Below are positions 16,101 through 24,967 of a DNA stretch of 43,412 bases, piece by piece. The position numbers were made by a program, and so were the translations under genes. The DNA comes from Phycisphaerales bacterium (GTDB lineage: Bacteria > Planctomycetota > Phycisphaerae > Sedimentisphaerales > Anaerobacaceae), in NCBI GenBank assembly GCA_003141275.1, contig PLLM01000052.1, positions 1-43,412 of the forward strand, given 5' to 3'. The notes beneath the pieces were generated by a model that was not told the DNA's origin, did not search any database, and saw only the letters and a program-made list of their open reading frames with translations. Every line of letters starts with the position of its first letter. Position 1 is the first letter of the stretch.

Positions 16101-18050
16101 ATTCATCAGAACTGTGCGGGTTTGCGGTTTTTCGTCTCGAATGCCGATAATTGCGCGTAGTTGCTGACCTTTGATTGCCAGTATAGCCATCTTAAGCGTT
16201 TTCCAGGAGGGATCTTGCGGTGAGATTTGCTCCAGGTATCGCTCCGCATCCGCAAATTCCCTGGCACCTATATGTGCACGAATACGCAATATTCGGCTTT
16301 CGTCTGTAACTCCATACCTTTCCTCGAACAGGTCGAGGTTTGCAAGAGCCGCCTTCCACATCGCTGACTTGAGAAGAAGCTCGGTATAATCCAATCGTGC
16401 TTCCGGCTGCACCGCCTCTACCGCGTTTTGCAGAGCGTCTGCGAGAAACTGGCCAACCGCGCCGCTCTCGGCGCCGTTGGCAAAGGTCTTTGCGAGCCGA
16501 TATGCGAGGCGCGGGTCCGGGCGTCCCGATGCCTTTAGCTGTGTATAAGTTTTGTACAGCTTTCGTACAGCAGGCCCGGCGTCGCCTTTTCCGAGTTTGG
16601 CGGAGGCAAGCTCAATCATACCCTGCCATTTGATTACCTGCGGGTCGTCGCCGCTGCCATAAAGCTGCTCAAGCTGCTGAACCTCCTGTTGAGCGTTAGT
16701 CAGCAATTGTTGACCCTCCGATTCCCCCAGCGGCTTTGTTGAATCCAGTATCTGGTCGATATAACTGTTAGCGAGTATGGTATGTAGCCGCACTTGATTT
16801 GTCCGTGCCACTGCCGACCGCGGGCCGGTTGTCTCTTGGGCATCGGGCAGCAAAAGCGCATTTTTTGCAATCTCAATCGTTTTGTTAAGGTCTGGGTTTT
16901 GTTTGCGTATATTGAACCTCCTTGAGTACAAACTCGCGGCAGTTACTGTGTAATCCACGTCATTTTTGTCGAGTGCGATTGCTTTCTCGATTGCCTCGAT
17001 TGCCTTGTCGAGATAAGCCGGGCCAAGACGGAAGTCCGCGTAGAAGCTGGCGAGAGCCGAAATCGCTTCGGCGTTTGAGCCGAATTTAGCAGCAAGCGAG
17101 AGGTACTCCGGTTCCATTGTCAGAAGCTCTTTTCGCTGGCCGGATGATGCAAGATTGGCCTGAGCAAAGCTGAATCTGTGCTTCATATCGAGAAGAGTTA
17201 TATTTGCCTTTACCCCGTCGTTCGTAGCCTTAACTCCTTCGTTGAGCAGTTCTATAGCTTCCTTCTGACCTCTGATTCTCGCATCCATGTCCCCTTTCGA
17301 AGCTTCCATTTCGCCTCTGAAAGCCGCCGCCTGCGCAAGATATTGATACACATCCGCGTTTGCCGGCTCCAGTTGTTTGACTATCTCAAGGTCGGCAACG
17401 GCCTGCTTGAGCGTCTCCTCCTTGTTGGTTACCATTCCGAGTTGAGCGATCTCGAGCTTGGCCCTTCCCTGCACCATGTGCAAGTAAGGTCCTAATTTAT
17501 GTGCCGTCTCTCCGGGTTGTTTGAGCGTGTCAATTTCCCACTTTGAGGTATCCGCCGTGGCAAGTTCGGATGCGGCGCCGGGTTTTTCTATAATTTCTAT
17601 AAACTCCGAGGCCTGTGTCGCCACTTCCTGCCAAACCGGGCCCGGCACTATCTGTGCGATTGTGTAAAAATATTTAAGTCGACCATACCTTGCCTTTACG
17701 TCCTTGGAGTCGAGACGCACAATCTGGTTCCAGCATCCCAGCGTGCTCCGCCAGTCTTCGGTGTCTATATAAACATCCGCGAGGCGATAAAGCGTTTCGA
17801 CCTTTAGATCGTCGGTTTTAGACTGCCCGTAGGCCTTTTTATAATTTCGTTCAGCTTCTTTATAAATCGCTTTACGTTGTTCTTTGTCCGTCGCTTGGCG
17901 GGCCGATTCGACGGCTGTATCGCCGTCTTTTATGAATTTATTCGGGTCTCTGCTTAGATGTAAAAGCCCTACTATGGCCACTATAGCCACAAGCACGAAA
18001 ATCACGAAACCAATCAGCGCCAATTTTCTGTTTAATCGTTTTTTTGCCAT
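13101..18050 (-). CDS. Giant membrane-anchored TPR protein of the exosortase locus
   Basis: 1649 aa. A basic N-terminus and one transmembrane helix (about 9-32) are followed by helix pairs with the TPR pattern through almost the whole length, for example the segments around VYQYLAQAAAF, AVLASYAEYYRQTGQQDKAEKML and PEYLDTYAFVLYKKGKYSEAV near the end. It is probably a periplasm-facing scaffold, like the PrsT-type TPR proteins of exosortase/EPS loci but much longer. No catalytic domain is seen. AAAGGAG lies 11 nt before the ATG. The end of the gene has a run of nine A in the coding strand. Flanked by the EpsI-like gene (59 bp) and the kinase gene. Confidence 0.85.
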   Translation of the reverse strand: MAKKRLNRKLALIGFVIFVLVAIVAIVGLLHLSRDPNKFIKDGDTAVESARQATDKEQRKAIYKEAERNYKKAYGQSKTDDLKVETLYRLADVYIDTEDWRSTLGCWNQIVRLDSKDVKARYGRLKYFYTIAQIVPGPVWQEVATQASEFIEIIEKPGAASELATADTSKWEIDTLKQPGETAHKLGPYLHMVQGRAKLEIAQLGMVTNKEETLKQAVADLEIVKQLEPANADVYQYLAQAAAFRGEMEASKGDMDARIRGQKEAIELLNEGVKATNDGVKANITLLDMKHRFSFAQANLASSGQRKELLTMEPEYLSLAAKFGSNAEAISALASFYADFRLGPAYLDKAIEAIEKAIALDKNDVDYTVTAASLYSRRFNIRKQNPDLNKTIEIAKNALLLPDAQETTGPRSAVARTNQVRLHTILANSYIDQILDSTKPLGESEGQQLLTNAQQEVQQLEQLYGSGDDPQVIKWQGMIELASAKLGKGDAGPAVRKLYKTYTQLKASGRPDPRLAYRLAKTFANGAESGAVGQFLADALQNAVEAVQPEARLDYTELLLKSAMWKAALANLDLFEERYGVTDESRILRIRAHIGAREFADAERYLEQISPQDPSWKTLKMAILAIKGQQLRAIIGIRDEKPQTRTVLMNVLTQKRSPEAADQRSTEQLIAEIKSNLSVFIEYIDKLPPADLNSLDVAAAVSMCEDAIAAEQLDQANLIVDKFLKYQPDNSIVLYYKRLLAEPNPAKVPAERTKQIREDILTGIADPVRRTVALGIFYQTNADSNKAAEQFKKLVPPPVGTGELQADDMSRRRAGGVLFDIAVEKKNWEIADKIVQTARQENYDDCSGDFFAARLALAKEQYETALASIDSALSQRPVFGYGYLLRSSIDVALGNEAAALTDISTASSTNPFDKIIARELANRLYLRNQSLGKNVSSSQLAEAKGALDWAMALNPGDVRLMSFYAEYIGEDDPNRAMALRQSLQENMPSIQNALLLARLAMRLGLDSADAQRRQALLAMAASALDQAKSLDPQNPAVLASYAEYYRQTGQQDKAEKMLKETQDSKLLWRYYIKGGQYDEARKVLEQSYQANPKDINSLQGLFFLAERAGDKAAAIKYGEQLLSTEETPENHLLLVQTYLNLGLVKEAEQKLTGFREKYPNDGKGLLLSAWLSMKQGRLKEALELTNKRLESDQSDAVAWQLRGQINGAMTDYDQAIMDLKRSKTLSDAAVTRIALAKIYLKVGRIEDATIELKSVVEDPQTPDEARVMLEQIYSHAQRKEALDDFYTKTLKQLPDSIYWYKHAAGFAGGNGDLAKAEQLYGTALQKSIEQGQADGDALGGYLRAIMSAGKMDKLFEEAGKYIDGNLAPVAYLKMAEGKMKLGDRATAVQYCKKAVDKAGNNEALAVQMLEKTYGLLGAQETEQLCRQKLDENPESLTANLSMYNLCRLKGDYSKALEYIEKCLKTTSTEQPQWPGYTMQKAEVLVLAFNKTSDNKYLKDAMGVYESLLAKMPNNTSILNNVAYILADSNQDLDKALEYAKRVHEIQPGDPEYLDTYAFVLYKKGKYSEAVQFERAAIQQYDTGQASPPVEVYEHLAQAHEQLGELSQARAVYQQALDVGGENMPKPVKERINAAIERLGKDKGDEKKRQ

Positions 18051-18109
18051 TTATTTTTACTCCTTTATTTCCGAGGCGGCATTATCGTCTGATAAGCCGG
18101 CCCGTTTTT

Positions 18110-18886
18110 TTACCAATTTCCGCTGGGCCAGTGTTCTTTTTCAAGAACGGGCAAAATAACCGACATCAATTTTTCACTTGCCGCAATCGCCTCTTGTTTA
18201 TTCGGATAAATTGTCCGCCCGGAAGCGATACTATAGAATTTCCATTCGACCTTGGAAAAATACGAAAATTTACCGAATAAGTTCTTGTTCAGTGCTCTCC
18301 GGACGTCGTCCCTGTCGCCGTATTTGCCGTTGGCGTTGAAAGTATAAAGTATCGGAAAAGACGTTCCGCCGCCAAGCGACGACTCCGCCTTCGTGTCGGC
18401 GAATACGAGGTAGCGTGCTTTTATTTCCCGTTCGTAAACGCCTTGTATGGCCATGAGCGTAACCGTTTCGAATTTTATTCCCTGTAAACCGCCCCCGATA
18501 TAACATTCTTCGGGCCTGTGCGGCACTATGTCAGGCAGCGAATAGTAAGTGATGAATAGCGTGCAAAAACGCGTTTTGCTTTCCGTCGGGGCGCCTGTGT
18601 TTTCCAGCGTCCACTGAATGTAATCCTCGGTCCCCAGGGTGTTGAGAATATCCTGGTTCTCGATTTTTGATTTCTCGACCACTTTGTAGGGCGCAAGATT
18701 GGATTTATCCAGGCCGCTTAGGGATTTTTTCAGGAGCAGCGGTTCTTTCTTGGTATATATCCCCGCCATTTTTATCGCTACCGACATACCGCCGGCCGTT
18801 ATTGCCAGCAGGCATGCGCATATAAGGAAAGCCGGCCGCAGGTAGTTGGCTTTAATGGTCTCGGTTATATTTTTACGCGTTGTCAT
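18110..18886 (-). CDS. EpsI-like exosortase-associated protein
   Basis: 258 aa with one N-terminal transmembrane segment (about 18-42) and an extracytoplasmic domain. The key EpsI feature is seen as HRPEEC at 123-128, followed by a GGG turn, preceded by a beta segment ending in YYSLPDI. EpsI domains are found with exosortases, fused or adjacent, and the conserved His and Cys are thought to be functional; the exact activity is not established. It lies 37 bp downstream of the exosortase gene, which supports the assignment more than the overall similarity does. Confidence 0.82.
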   Translation of the reverse strand: MTTRKNITETIKANYLRPAFLICACLLAITAGGMSVAIKMAGIYTKKEPLLLKKSLSGLDKSNLAPYKVVEKSKIENQDILNTLGTEDYIQWTLENTGAPTESKTRFCTLFITYYSLPDIVPHRPEECYIGGGLQGIKFETVTLMAIQGVYEREIKARYLVFADTKAESSLGGGTSFPILYTFNANGKYGDRDDVRRALNKNLFGKFSYFSKVEWKFYSIASGRTIYPNKQEAIAASEKLMSVILPVLEKEHWPSGNW

Positions 18887-18923
18887 TATTTCAGTTCACT
18901 TTTTGATTTTCGGCCTTTATGTT

Positions 18924-19928
18924 TTATTTGCGCCTGACTATGACATCTGAAACTTTGGTTTCATCGCTCTCGACAAACAGGTTCGACATAAACCAGGCGA
19001 TTCCCCCATAAAGTCCGAATGCCAGCGGCAGCATAGCCATTCCCAGCAGGTCGTGGTAAATTCCCTGGGCGTATTGTGGGTCGCCAAGCACATAAATAAA
19101 ACCGGTTATGGTTACTCTGACGACGTTGCAGATGATCGCTATTGGGACGGTGCTGGCCAGAAGCACTAACCGTTGCCACGCCGGCCTGTAGTGCAGGTAT
19201 GCCATTGCAACACCCAAAGCGAAAAACGTCATCAGCAGCCGCATACCACTGCACGCCTCTGCCACGTCGAGAGGCGGTTCCATTGCTTTGCCTTTGTAAA
19301 TGATATTTATTACGACCCCGTTGGCTATAGCGTCCATATTTGGGAACATATTAAGTATCGCAGTTGAGGCCGTCGCCGCCCATAAACGCATTGGTATCGT
19401 GGCGCTCCTTAATATCTCGTCGGGCAGCGGAATCGCAAACAGCAGGTATGTAACAGGAAGCCATGTGTATTTCAGTAAAGACCAGCCGCCAAGAAACAAT
19501 ACCACGGCCCCAAGCGCTCCGACAGCGGATATCTGCCGGAAGTATCCGTACCCCGCCGGGGTAATCGTGTTAAAAACATAAAATAAGATTACGCCAATCA
19601 GCAAAAGCAGCCCCAGGTAGTTTGGTTTAGTGCGGGTGTTGAGTATTTCCTGTCTGGACTGGTTCAGAAAGTATAAGCTGAAAAGCGGGATGATGAATCC
19701 GTGAGACCAGCCGGGGTCGGTCAGCCATTGATTGACGATGCCGCCTATTTCTTTATGAAAAAGCCAGTAAAGCAGTGCCCCGACAATCGCAATCCGGATG
19801 TATGCGTGTATTCCGAGTTGCCACCACGACTCCGCTGAATCACGGGCGTGCCCCGCCGGGACCGGCTGTATTGGTTCCGGTGCCGTTTTCTGTGATTCGG
19901 TTGCAGATGTAGTAATATTGTCAGCCAT
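18924..19928 (-). CDS. Exosortase (EpsH/Xrt family)
   Basis: 334-aa polytopic membrane transpeptidase that recognises and cleaves C-terminal sorting signals (PEP-CTERM-like) on envelope proteins. All three catalytic residues are present: Cys226 in AEACSGMR, Arg271 in NVVRVTITGF and His292 in GIYHDLLGM. The early DPGWSHGFIIP motif at 71-81 is also a family mark. About eight hydrophobic segments lie between 42 and 315, with a 35-residue Pro/Thr/Ala-rich N-terminal tail. It lies 20 bp after the export lipoprotein gene and before the EpsI-like gene. No substrate with an obvious sorting tail was found in the window. Confidence 0.94.
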   Translation of the reverse strand: MADNITTSATESQKTAPEPIQPVPAGHARDSAESWWQLGIHAYIRIAIVGALLYWLFHKEIGGIVNQWLTDPGWSHGFIIPLFSLYFLNQSRQEILNTRTKPNYLGLLLLIGVILFYVFNTITPAGYGYFRQISAVGALGAVVLFLGGWSLLKYTWLPVTYLLFAIPLPDEILRSATIPMRLWAATASTAILNMFPNMDAIANGVVINIIYKGKAMEPPLDVAEACSGMRLLMTFFALGVAMAYLHYRPAWQRLVLLASTVPIAIICNVVRVTITGFIYVLGDPQYAQGIYHDLLGMAMLPLAFGLYGGIAWFMSNLFVESDETKVSDVIVRRK

Positions 19929-19948
19929 ACGTCAAAAAGCCAGACCCA

Positions 19949-21556
19949 TTAGAAGATGTTGAAAGGCGAGGCCGTGCCATAGGCGCTTTCGTTATAGGCG
20001 AAGTTGCGGTTATAAGTGAACCCGAAACCATAAGACGCACTGAACGCATTTCGCAGCACGGCTTTCCATCTGGCTGACGGGTGCGTCCCGACGTTAATCA
20101 GGTCGTTTGGCTTGATAAAGAAATCCGGCTGTTCGCCCATTGCGATTTTGTCCAGATCCACCTTCACGATTTCTTCGCGTTTCTTGCCGATTCTTCTGAC
20201 GACCTCACAATTTTTCGGCCACGCCAGTTGTCCCAGGCCGCCCGCCGCGGCTATCGCCATCTTCAGCGTTATAGGCCGGCCCGTTATGTTAATAAACCCC
20301 TGGCTATTGACGTTGCCTATAATACAGAATTCGCCGATAATATCAACCGGCACGTGAATATTATCGCCCGACCTGATTACGATGTTGTATCGCGGGTCGC
20401 CGCCGAGGAGTTTGTCTGCGGGAATCTTTATGACTCGTCTCTGAGAACCTCCGGGGCCGGTTTGGTCCCAGCTAAGGGCTGTCTGTTCTTTGCCGCCCGG
20501 CGATTCTTTGGGTTGCCCGGTCGTCTCTTTTGCCGGTTCCTGGGTTGGCTTCGGCTCGCCTATCTGGACCGGAATCCAGCGGCCATCCTGGAATATCCAC
20601 TCAATCCGGCCCTCTTTAGCAACATTGCTGGGTGCCTGGTTCTCGCCCGGTTCGCCGGGATTTGATGTCGAGAGACGGGTATTGGGTGTCGGGGAGGTGG
20701 ATGACGAATCAACAGATTGCAGTTTTTCCGGCAATGCGGCTTCAGCAAGCTCATCCGCCGTGGCCAATTCCGTTGAAGTGATAACTATATCGCTGCCTGC
20801 CCCTCGCCCGCGTTTCGCCATTGGAGCGATTACATCCAGCATCTCGTCTCGCGGCTTGCTTGTGGGAGCGGCGTTCTCGGTAGTTGTTTTTGGGGTTTCG
20901 GCCGAAGGTGCGGCTTTTTCAGCCGGTGTTTCTTCCCCCGTAATCGGCCTGGAAACATATACGTAGCTTATGTTGAACTGGCTTATACCGCCCGCGGTGG
21001 CCAGTGCATCCGTCAGCCGATAATCATAACGGGGTATATTATATCTGCCCGGCCTTGAGATGCCGTTGCCCAGAACGGAAAACATCTGGCTTAGCGAGGT
21101 GTCCAGGGCTACGCTTACCGATGGTTCTTTGAGAATGTTGGGTGAAAGGGTTTGCTTAATTTCCTCCTCAAGCTGCGACTCAGTCAGTCCTGCCGCGTTC
21201 ACAATGCCGACGTCTGGAATCGAGATTTTCCCGGTTTCGGTGACGACGAACCGGTTTGCGTATTGCTGACCTTCCTGAAATAACTCGAAGATGCTTATGA
21301 TAACAATATCGCCTGGGCCGAATACATAGTCGGTATCATAGGAGACAACATCGGCGGGTTTTGGTTCCTCGCCGGTTTCCCACGCTGCAGGTGTTTCTTC
21401 CGCCACACCTAATGAATCAAGTATGACATTCATGGCCGGAACGGGCTTGAACCTGCCTACCTGGGTGGGGTCCCAGAACTTGACGCTGCAACCGACTGTG
21501 CAAATACTCAGCACAAGCAGGAAGACGACCTTAGATGCTGTCTTTATTTTCTTCAT
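19949..21556 (-). CDS. Polysaccharide export lipoprotein (Wza-like) with a long linker insert
   Basis: 535 aa. The signal sequence ends in a lipobox-like CTVGC with Cys23. A poly-export domain starts near YVFGPGDIVIISIFE (about 79-93) and runs to about 165, and SLBB-type domains are recognisable around RPGRYNIPRYD and again from RVIKIPADKLLGG to the end (NVNSQGFINITGRPITL; FFIKPNDLINVG). Between the two lies about 170 residues of Ala/Pro/Ser/Thr/Glu-rich, probably disordered sequence that Wza proteins normally lack. It forms the outer-membrane export channel together with the Wzz/kinase partner. It is the first gene of the operon, and AGGG lies only 3 nt before the ATG. Confidence 0.9.
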   Translation of the reverse strand: MKKIKTASKVVFLLVLSICTVGCSVKFWDPTQVGRFKPVPAMNVILDSLGVAEETPAAWETGEEPKPADVVSYDTDYVFGPGDIVIISIFELFQEGQQYANRFVVTETGKISIPDVGIVNAAGLTESQLEEEIKQTLSPNILKEPSVSVALDTSLSQMFSVLGNGISRPGRYNIPRYDYRLTDALATAGGISQFNISYVYVSRPITGEETPAEKAAPSAETPKTTTENAAPTSKPRDEMLDVIAPMAKRGRGAGSDIVITSTELATADELAEAALPEKLQSVDSSSTSPTPNTRLSTSNPGEPGENQAPSNVAKEGRIEWIFQDGRWIPVQIGEPKPTQEPAKETTGQPKESPGGKEQTALSWDQTGPGGSQRRVIKIPADKLLGGDPRYNIVIRSGDNIHVPVDIIGEFCIIGNVNSQGFINITGRPITLKMAIAAAGGLGQLAWPKNCEVVRRIGKKREEIVKVDLDKIAMGEQPDFFIKPNDLINVGTHPSARWKAVLRNAFSASYGFGFTYNRNFAYNESAYGTASPFNIF

Positions 21557-22025
21557 ATCCCTAAATTTATCGGCTTAGAACATACACAGCTTTACCTGCC
21601 TTACCCAGATTCTAAGTGCGAATAGCTTCGATTTTGGCTTAAAAAACCGCTCCCCAAAATGGCTGCGCACACCAAAGTCCGTAAAAGGCGATAGGTAGAC
21701 CTAACTTCTTATATTGAAAAGAGTTACGCGTATATTTTGCCGGAATAGTTTAAGGCAAAAGCAAAGCGTTGCGTGCGCTCACCTCACATAGAGATGACCT
21801 CCCTGACACTACAAACCCCGATTTACCGGGACCTATCGAACAATGCCCCTATCTACTCTTAAAGCCGAGCATTTGTTCGTTGTCGTTTCATCATCTGGTG
21901 CGTCCTATAACAAAGGGGTTGATAATATAGATAAGATGGGCAATTGTGTCAAAGAAAAAAATGGCAGGGCCACAATTTTTTTCCAAAACGCAAAAAAAGT
22001 TACCAAAATTAATGGTTTGACATGC
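21557..22025. other. 469-bp gap between purL and the export operon
   Basis: No gene of convincing quality is seen. On the minus strand the purL stop is followed by a weak hairpin (ACCA/TGGT, 22002-22016) and a run of seven T (21998-21992), possibly a weak terminator. Toward the export operon the sequence holds a CCCG/CGGG hairpin near 21815-21830 and a 7-nt inverted repeat CTTAGAA/TTCTAAG close to the gene start. The promoter of the operon must lie here but no box pair is convincing. No riboswitch consensus, including the cyclic-di-GMP class expected for such operons, could be matched. Confidence 0.5.
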
Positions 22026-24920
22026 TCACCATGCAAAAGTTTTTTGCCAGGCCTGTTTGAGCGAATTAATCTCGGCGTTAACAACTTTTTTACCGTTTTG
22101 GTCTCTTATCATTAGCGTTTGAGCGCCGGTTACCTTTGCGATTTGACCAAAAGGCAGATTTAACATCAGTTTGGCAAAGGAGTTATAGTCTTTCGGCTCG
22201 ACCTCAACTATATATCGGGAGTTCGATTCGCTGAATAGCTGGGCATCGGTTCGGTCGCAATCTTTACTTTTTGGCAATCCTCGCAGGTCGGCCTCGATAC
22301 CCAGTCCGCCCGCAAACGCCATTTCAGCAAGCGCCACAGCCAAGCCCCCCTCGGAGCAATCATGGCAACTGACGACCAGCCCTTTTGCTATTGCCTCGGA
22401 GATTTTGCGGGCTATCTTGGGCGCCATTTTGAGGTCAACCTTTGGTACTTCGCCCTGATATTTGTTATCGAGCGACGAATAATGTGAGCCGGCAAGCTCG
22501 TTTTTCGTCTCGCCAACTATGAACAGCAGATTGCCCGGCTTTTTGATGTCCATCGTTACGCATTTGCTGACGTCATCGACTATGGAGATGGCGCTAACCA
22601 GCAGCGTCGAAGGAATCGAGATTCGTGTGCCGTCGTCGCGCCGGAATTCATTGTTGAGAGAATCCTTGCCTGAGATGAACGGCGCATCGTATGCGATTGC
22701 CCCGTCGTAACAGGCTTGGGCTGCGCGCACTAATGTGCCGAGCGTTTCCGGTTTTGTGCAGTCGCCCCAGCAGAAATTATCCAATAGTGCGATGCGGTCT
22801 GTCTTTGCGCCGACGCAGACGAGATTCCTGATTGCCTCGTCTATCCCGGAAAGAGCCATCCAATAAGGGTCGATGTCCCCATAGCAGGGATTCATTCCGC
22901 AGCTTATCGCGACGCCGCGGTCCGAGTTGTATTTTGGTCTTATGACCGCCGCGTCGCCGGGGCCGTCGTTGGTGATGCCGGTCAGGGGCTTTATGACCGA
23001 TGCGCCCTGCACCTCGTGGTCATACTGACGAATCACCCATTCCTTGCTCGCGACGTTGTAACTCGACAGGATGGCCAATAGTTCGTCATTGTAGTTTGGT
23101 TTTTCTTTCGTCTTCCGTCCTCGGTCTTCTGTCCTCTGTCCCTGTGAAGTCCAGATGGCTTTTCTGGAGTATTTGGGGACACCATCGTGGAGGAATTCCA
23201 TATCGAGTTCGCCTACGACAGTGCCTTTGTAGCGGAGCTTCAGTTTTTTATCGCCTGTGAATGTGCCGATTACGGTGGCCTCGACGTTTTCGTCGGCGAA
23301 TATTTTCATTATCGCGTCGAGGTTTTCCGGCTTTACGGCGATGACCATTCGTTCCTGCGCTTCGCTAATCCAGATTTCGGTGTAATTTAGCCCGGCGTAT
23401 TTGAGCGGGACTTTGTCGAGGTCAACTTCCGCGCCCAAGTCCTGGCCCATTTCGCCTACCGCGCTGCTTAATCCCCCCGCCCCACAATCGGTGATTGCCT
23501 CATATAAACCCTGCTCGTTGGCCTGAACGAGCACATCGAGCATTTTCTTTTCGGTGATGGCGTTGCCTATTTGCACGGCGTGAGAGAAGATGGTTTCGTG
23601 TTCGTGGGTCATTTCGCCCGATGAGAACGTCGCCCCGTGGATTCCGTCTCTGCCCGTCCTGCCGCCGACGACGATAACGAGGTTGCCCGCCTGCTGATGT
23701 TTGAAGCATTTATTTTTATCCATTATGCCAATGTTGCCGCAGAAGACCAGCGGGTTTGCGATGTATCTGTCGTCGAAGTATATTGCGCCGTTGACGGTGG
23801 GGATGCCCATCCTGTTGCCGTAGTCACGGACGCCCGCTACGACGCCCTTCATAATTCGTCTGGGATGCAGGACGCCCTTGGGGACGTCTTCGAGTTTCAT
23901 ATTCGGGTCGCCGAAGCAGAATATATCCGTGTTGGCGATTGGTCTTGCACCCATTCCTGTCCCCATCGGGTCACGGATGACGCCGCCTATGCCTGTAGCG
24001 GCTCCGCCGTATGGGTCGAGTGCTGATGGGTGATTGTGCGTTTCAACTTTGAAGCAAACCGCTGATTCATCGTCGAAATCGATGACGCCCGCGTTATCTG
24101 CGAAGACGCTTATGCACCAGGGCTTGTTCAAATCTTTTGTGGCTTTGAAAACGGTTTGCTTGAGCAGGTTATCAAATTGAATATGCTGGCCGTCGAAGTC
24201 CATATCGACTTTGCTTTTGAGGGTTTTATGGACGCAGTGCTCGCTCCAGGTTTGCGCGATTGATTCAAGCTCGATATCGGTCGGCTCCCTGCCGATTCGT
24301 TTGAAGTAATCCTGAATCGTCTTCATTTCCACGGCGTTTAGAAATAGGTCTTTTTGTTTACTGATATAAAGGAGCCCCTGCTCATCAAGGTTTCGTATCG
24401 GCAGGTGGACTAAATTCAGTTCGTATGGTTTTATGTGAGGGCTTGGCGGTTCGGCGTCGTTGCCGACAACGCAAACCTCGATGCAGTCATTGGCTAAGAT
24501 TTTTCTGGCGATTGTGTCGATTTGTTTGCCGTTCAATTCTCCTAAGAGGACGTATTTTCTGGCGGTGCGGACACTGGCGGGTTTCGCCCCCATATCGGTC
24601 ATTGCGCTGGTTACGGATTCCGCGACGGGGTCTGTAACGCCGCTTTTGAGATGCACTTCCATCATTGTCGCTTTTGCCAGTCCCGCAGGTGCGCTGGTTC
24701 TGCCGATGTAATATTCTTCACAGACGGGGTCTGCCAAAAGCTCTTTTGCCAGCCGGTCGGCGAAATCCTTTTCGAAATCTGCCTCTATTAAGTAAACGCG
24801 GGCGAACTGCACCGCCTCGACTGCGTTTATGCCGAATTCTTTTATATCAGTAAGAACACTGGCTCCCTGAACGTCGGGGAAACCTGCCTTGTTGCATACC
24901 TCAAATCGCCATTGTTTCAC
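22026..24920 (-). CDS. purL: Phosphoribosylformylglycinamidine synthase with fused PurS-like domains
   Basis: 964 aa, catalysing the fourth step of purine synthesis (FGAR to FGAM with ATP and ammonia). Residues 1 to about 155 contain two PurS-like halves (ending LLADPVCEEY and ILANDCIEV), like the N-terminal domain of large PurL. The synthetase core follows: ELESIAQTWSEHC, ETHNHPSALDPYGGAATG, GGRTGRDGIHGATFSS, TDCGAGGLSSAVGEMG and, in the second half, SGKDSLNNEF and HDCSEGGLAVALAEM. It ends like small PurL (LKQAWQKTF), without a glutaminase domain, so a separate PurQ is needed. The start is a GTG at 24920 with GAGGT about 9 nt upstream. A low-complexity tract lies in the mid-protein linker. 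Confidence 0.95.
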   Translation of the reverse strand: MKQWRFEVCNKAGFPDVQGASVLTDIKEFGINAVEAVQFARVYLIEADFEKDFADRLAKELLADPVCEEYYIGRTSAPAGLAKATMMEVHLKSGVTDPVAESVTSAMTDMGAKPASVRTARKYVLLGELNGKQIDTIARKILANDCIEVCVVGNDAEPPSPHIKPYELNLVHLPIRNLDEQGLLYISKQKDLFLNAVEMKTIQDYFKRIGREPTDIELESIAQTWSEHCVHKTLKSKVDMDFDGQHIQFDNLLKQTVFKATKDLNKPWCISVFADNAGVIDFDDESAVCFKVETHNHPSALDPYGGAATGIGGVIRDPMGTGMGARPIANTDIFCFGDPNMKLEDVPKGVLHPRRIMKGVVAGVRDYGNRMGIPTVNGAIYFDDRYIANPLVFCGNIGIMDKNKCFKHQQAGNLVIVVGGRTGRDGIHGATFSSGEMTHEHETIFSHAVQIGNAITEKKMLDVLVQANEQGLYEAITDCGAGGLSSAVGEMGQDLGAEVDLDKVPLKYAGLNYTEIWISEAQERMVIAVKPENLDAIMKIFADENVEATVIGTFTGDKKLKLRYKGTVVGELDMEFLHDGVPKYSRKAIWTSQGQRTEDRGRKTKEKPNYNDELLAILSSYNVASKEWVIRQYDHEVQGASVIKPLTGITNDGPGDAAVIRPKYNSDRGVAISCGMNPCYGDIDPYWMALSGIDEAIRNLVCVGAKTDRIALLDNFCWGDCTKPETLGTLVRAAQACYDGAIAYDAPFISGKDSLNNEFRRDDGTRISIPSTLLVSAISIVDDVSKCVTMDIKKPGNLLFIVGETKNELAGSHYSSLDNKYQGEVPKVDLKMAPKIARKISEAIAKGLVVSCHDCSEGGLAVALAEMAFAGGLGIEADLRGLPKSKDCDRTDAQLFSESNSRYIVEVEPKDYNSFAKLMLNLPFGQIAKVTGAQTLMIRDQNGKKVVNAEINSLKQAWQKTFAW
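23103..23144 (-). repeat. Low-complexity tract inside purL
   Basis: On the plus strand the segment is a degenerate series of TCTTCCGTCC, TCGGTCTTCT and GTCCTCTGTC units of about 10 nt. In the PurL reading frame it gives a charged linker (QRTEDRGRKTKEK) between the two halves of the enzyme. The same kind of unit is common between genes in environmental genomes; this is recollection. The frame is kept and both flanks are conserved PurL sequence. Confidence 0.75.
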
Positions 24921-24967
24921 AGTGATGTTACCTCACAATTTAATGATAAGGTTTGAAAGTTCAGCGA

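Noticed and set aside
21567-21594. Sigma-28-like promoter (TAAAGCTG, 12 nt, GCCGATAA) before the export operon
   Set aside because: The -10 half is perfect, but transcription would begin only about 4 nt before the ATG and the spacing is one too long; probably chance.
21557-22025. Cyclic-di-GMP riboswitch before the export operon
   Set aside because: The conserved core segments could not be matched in order on the minus strand.
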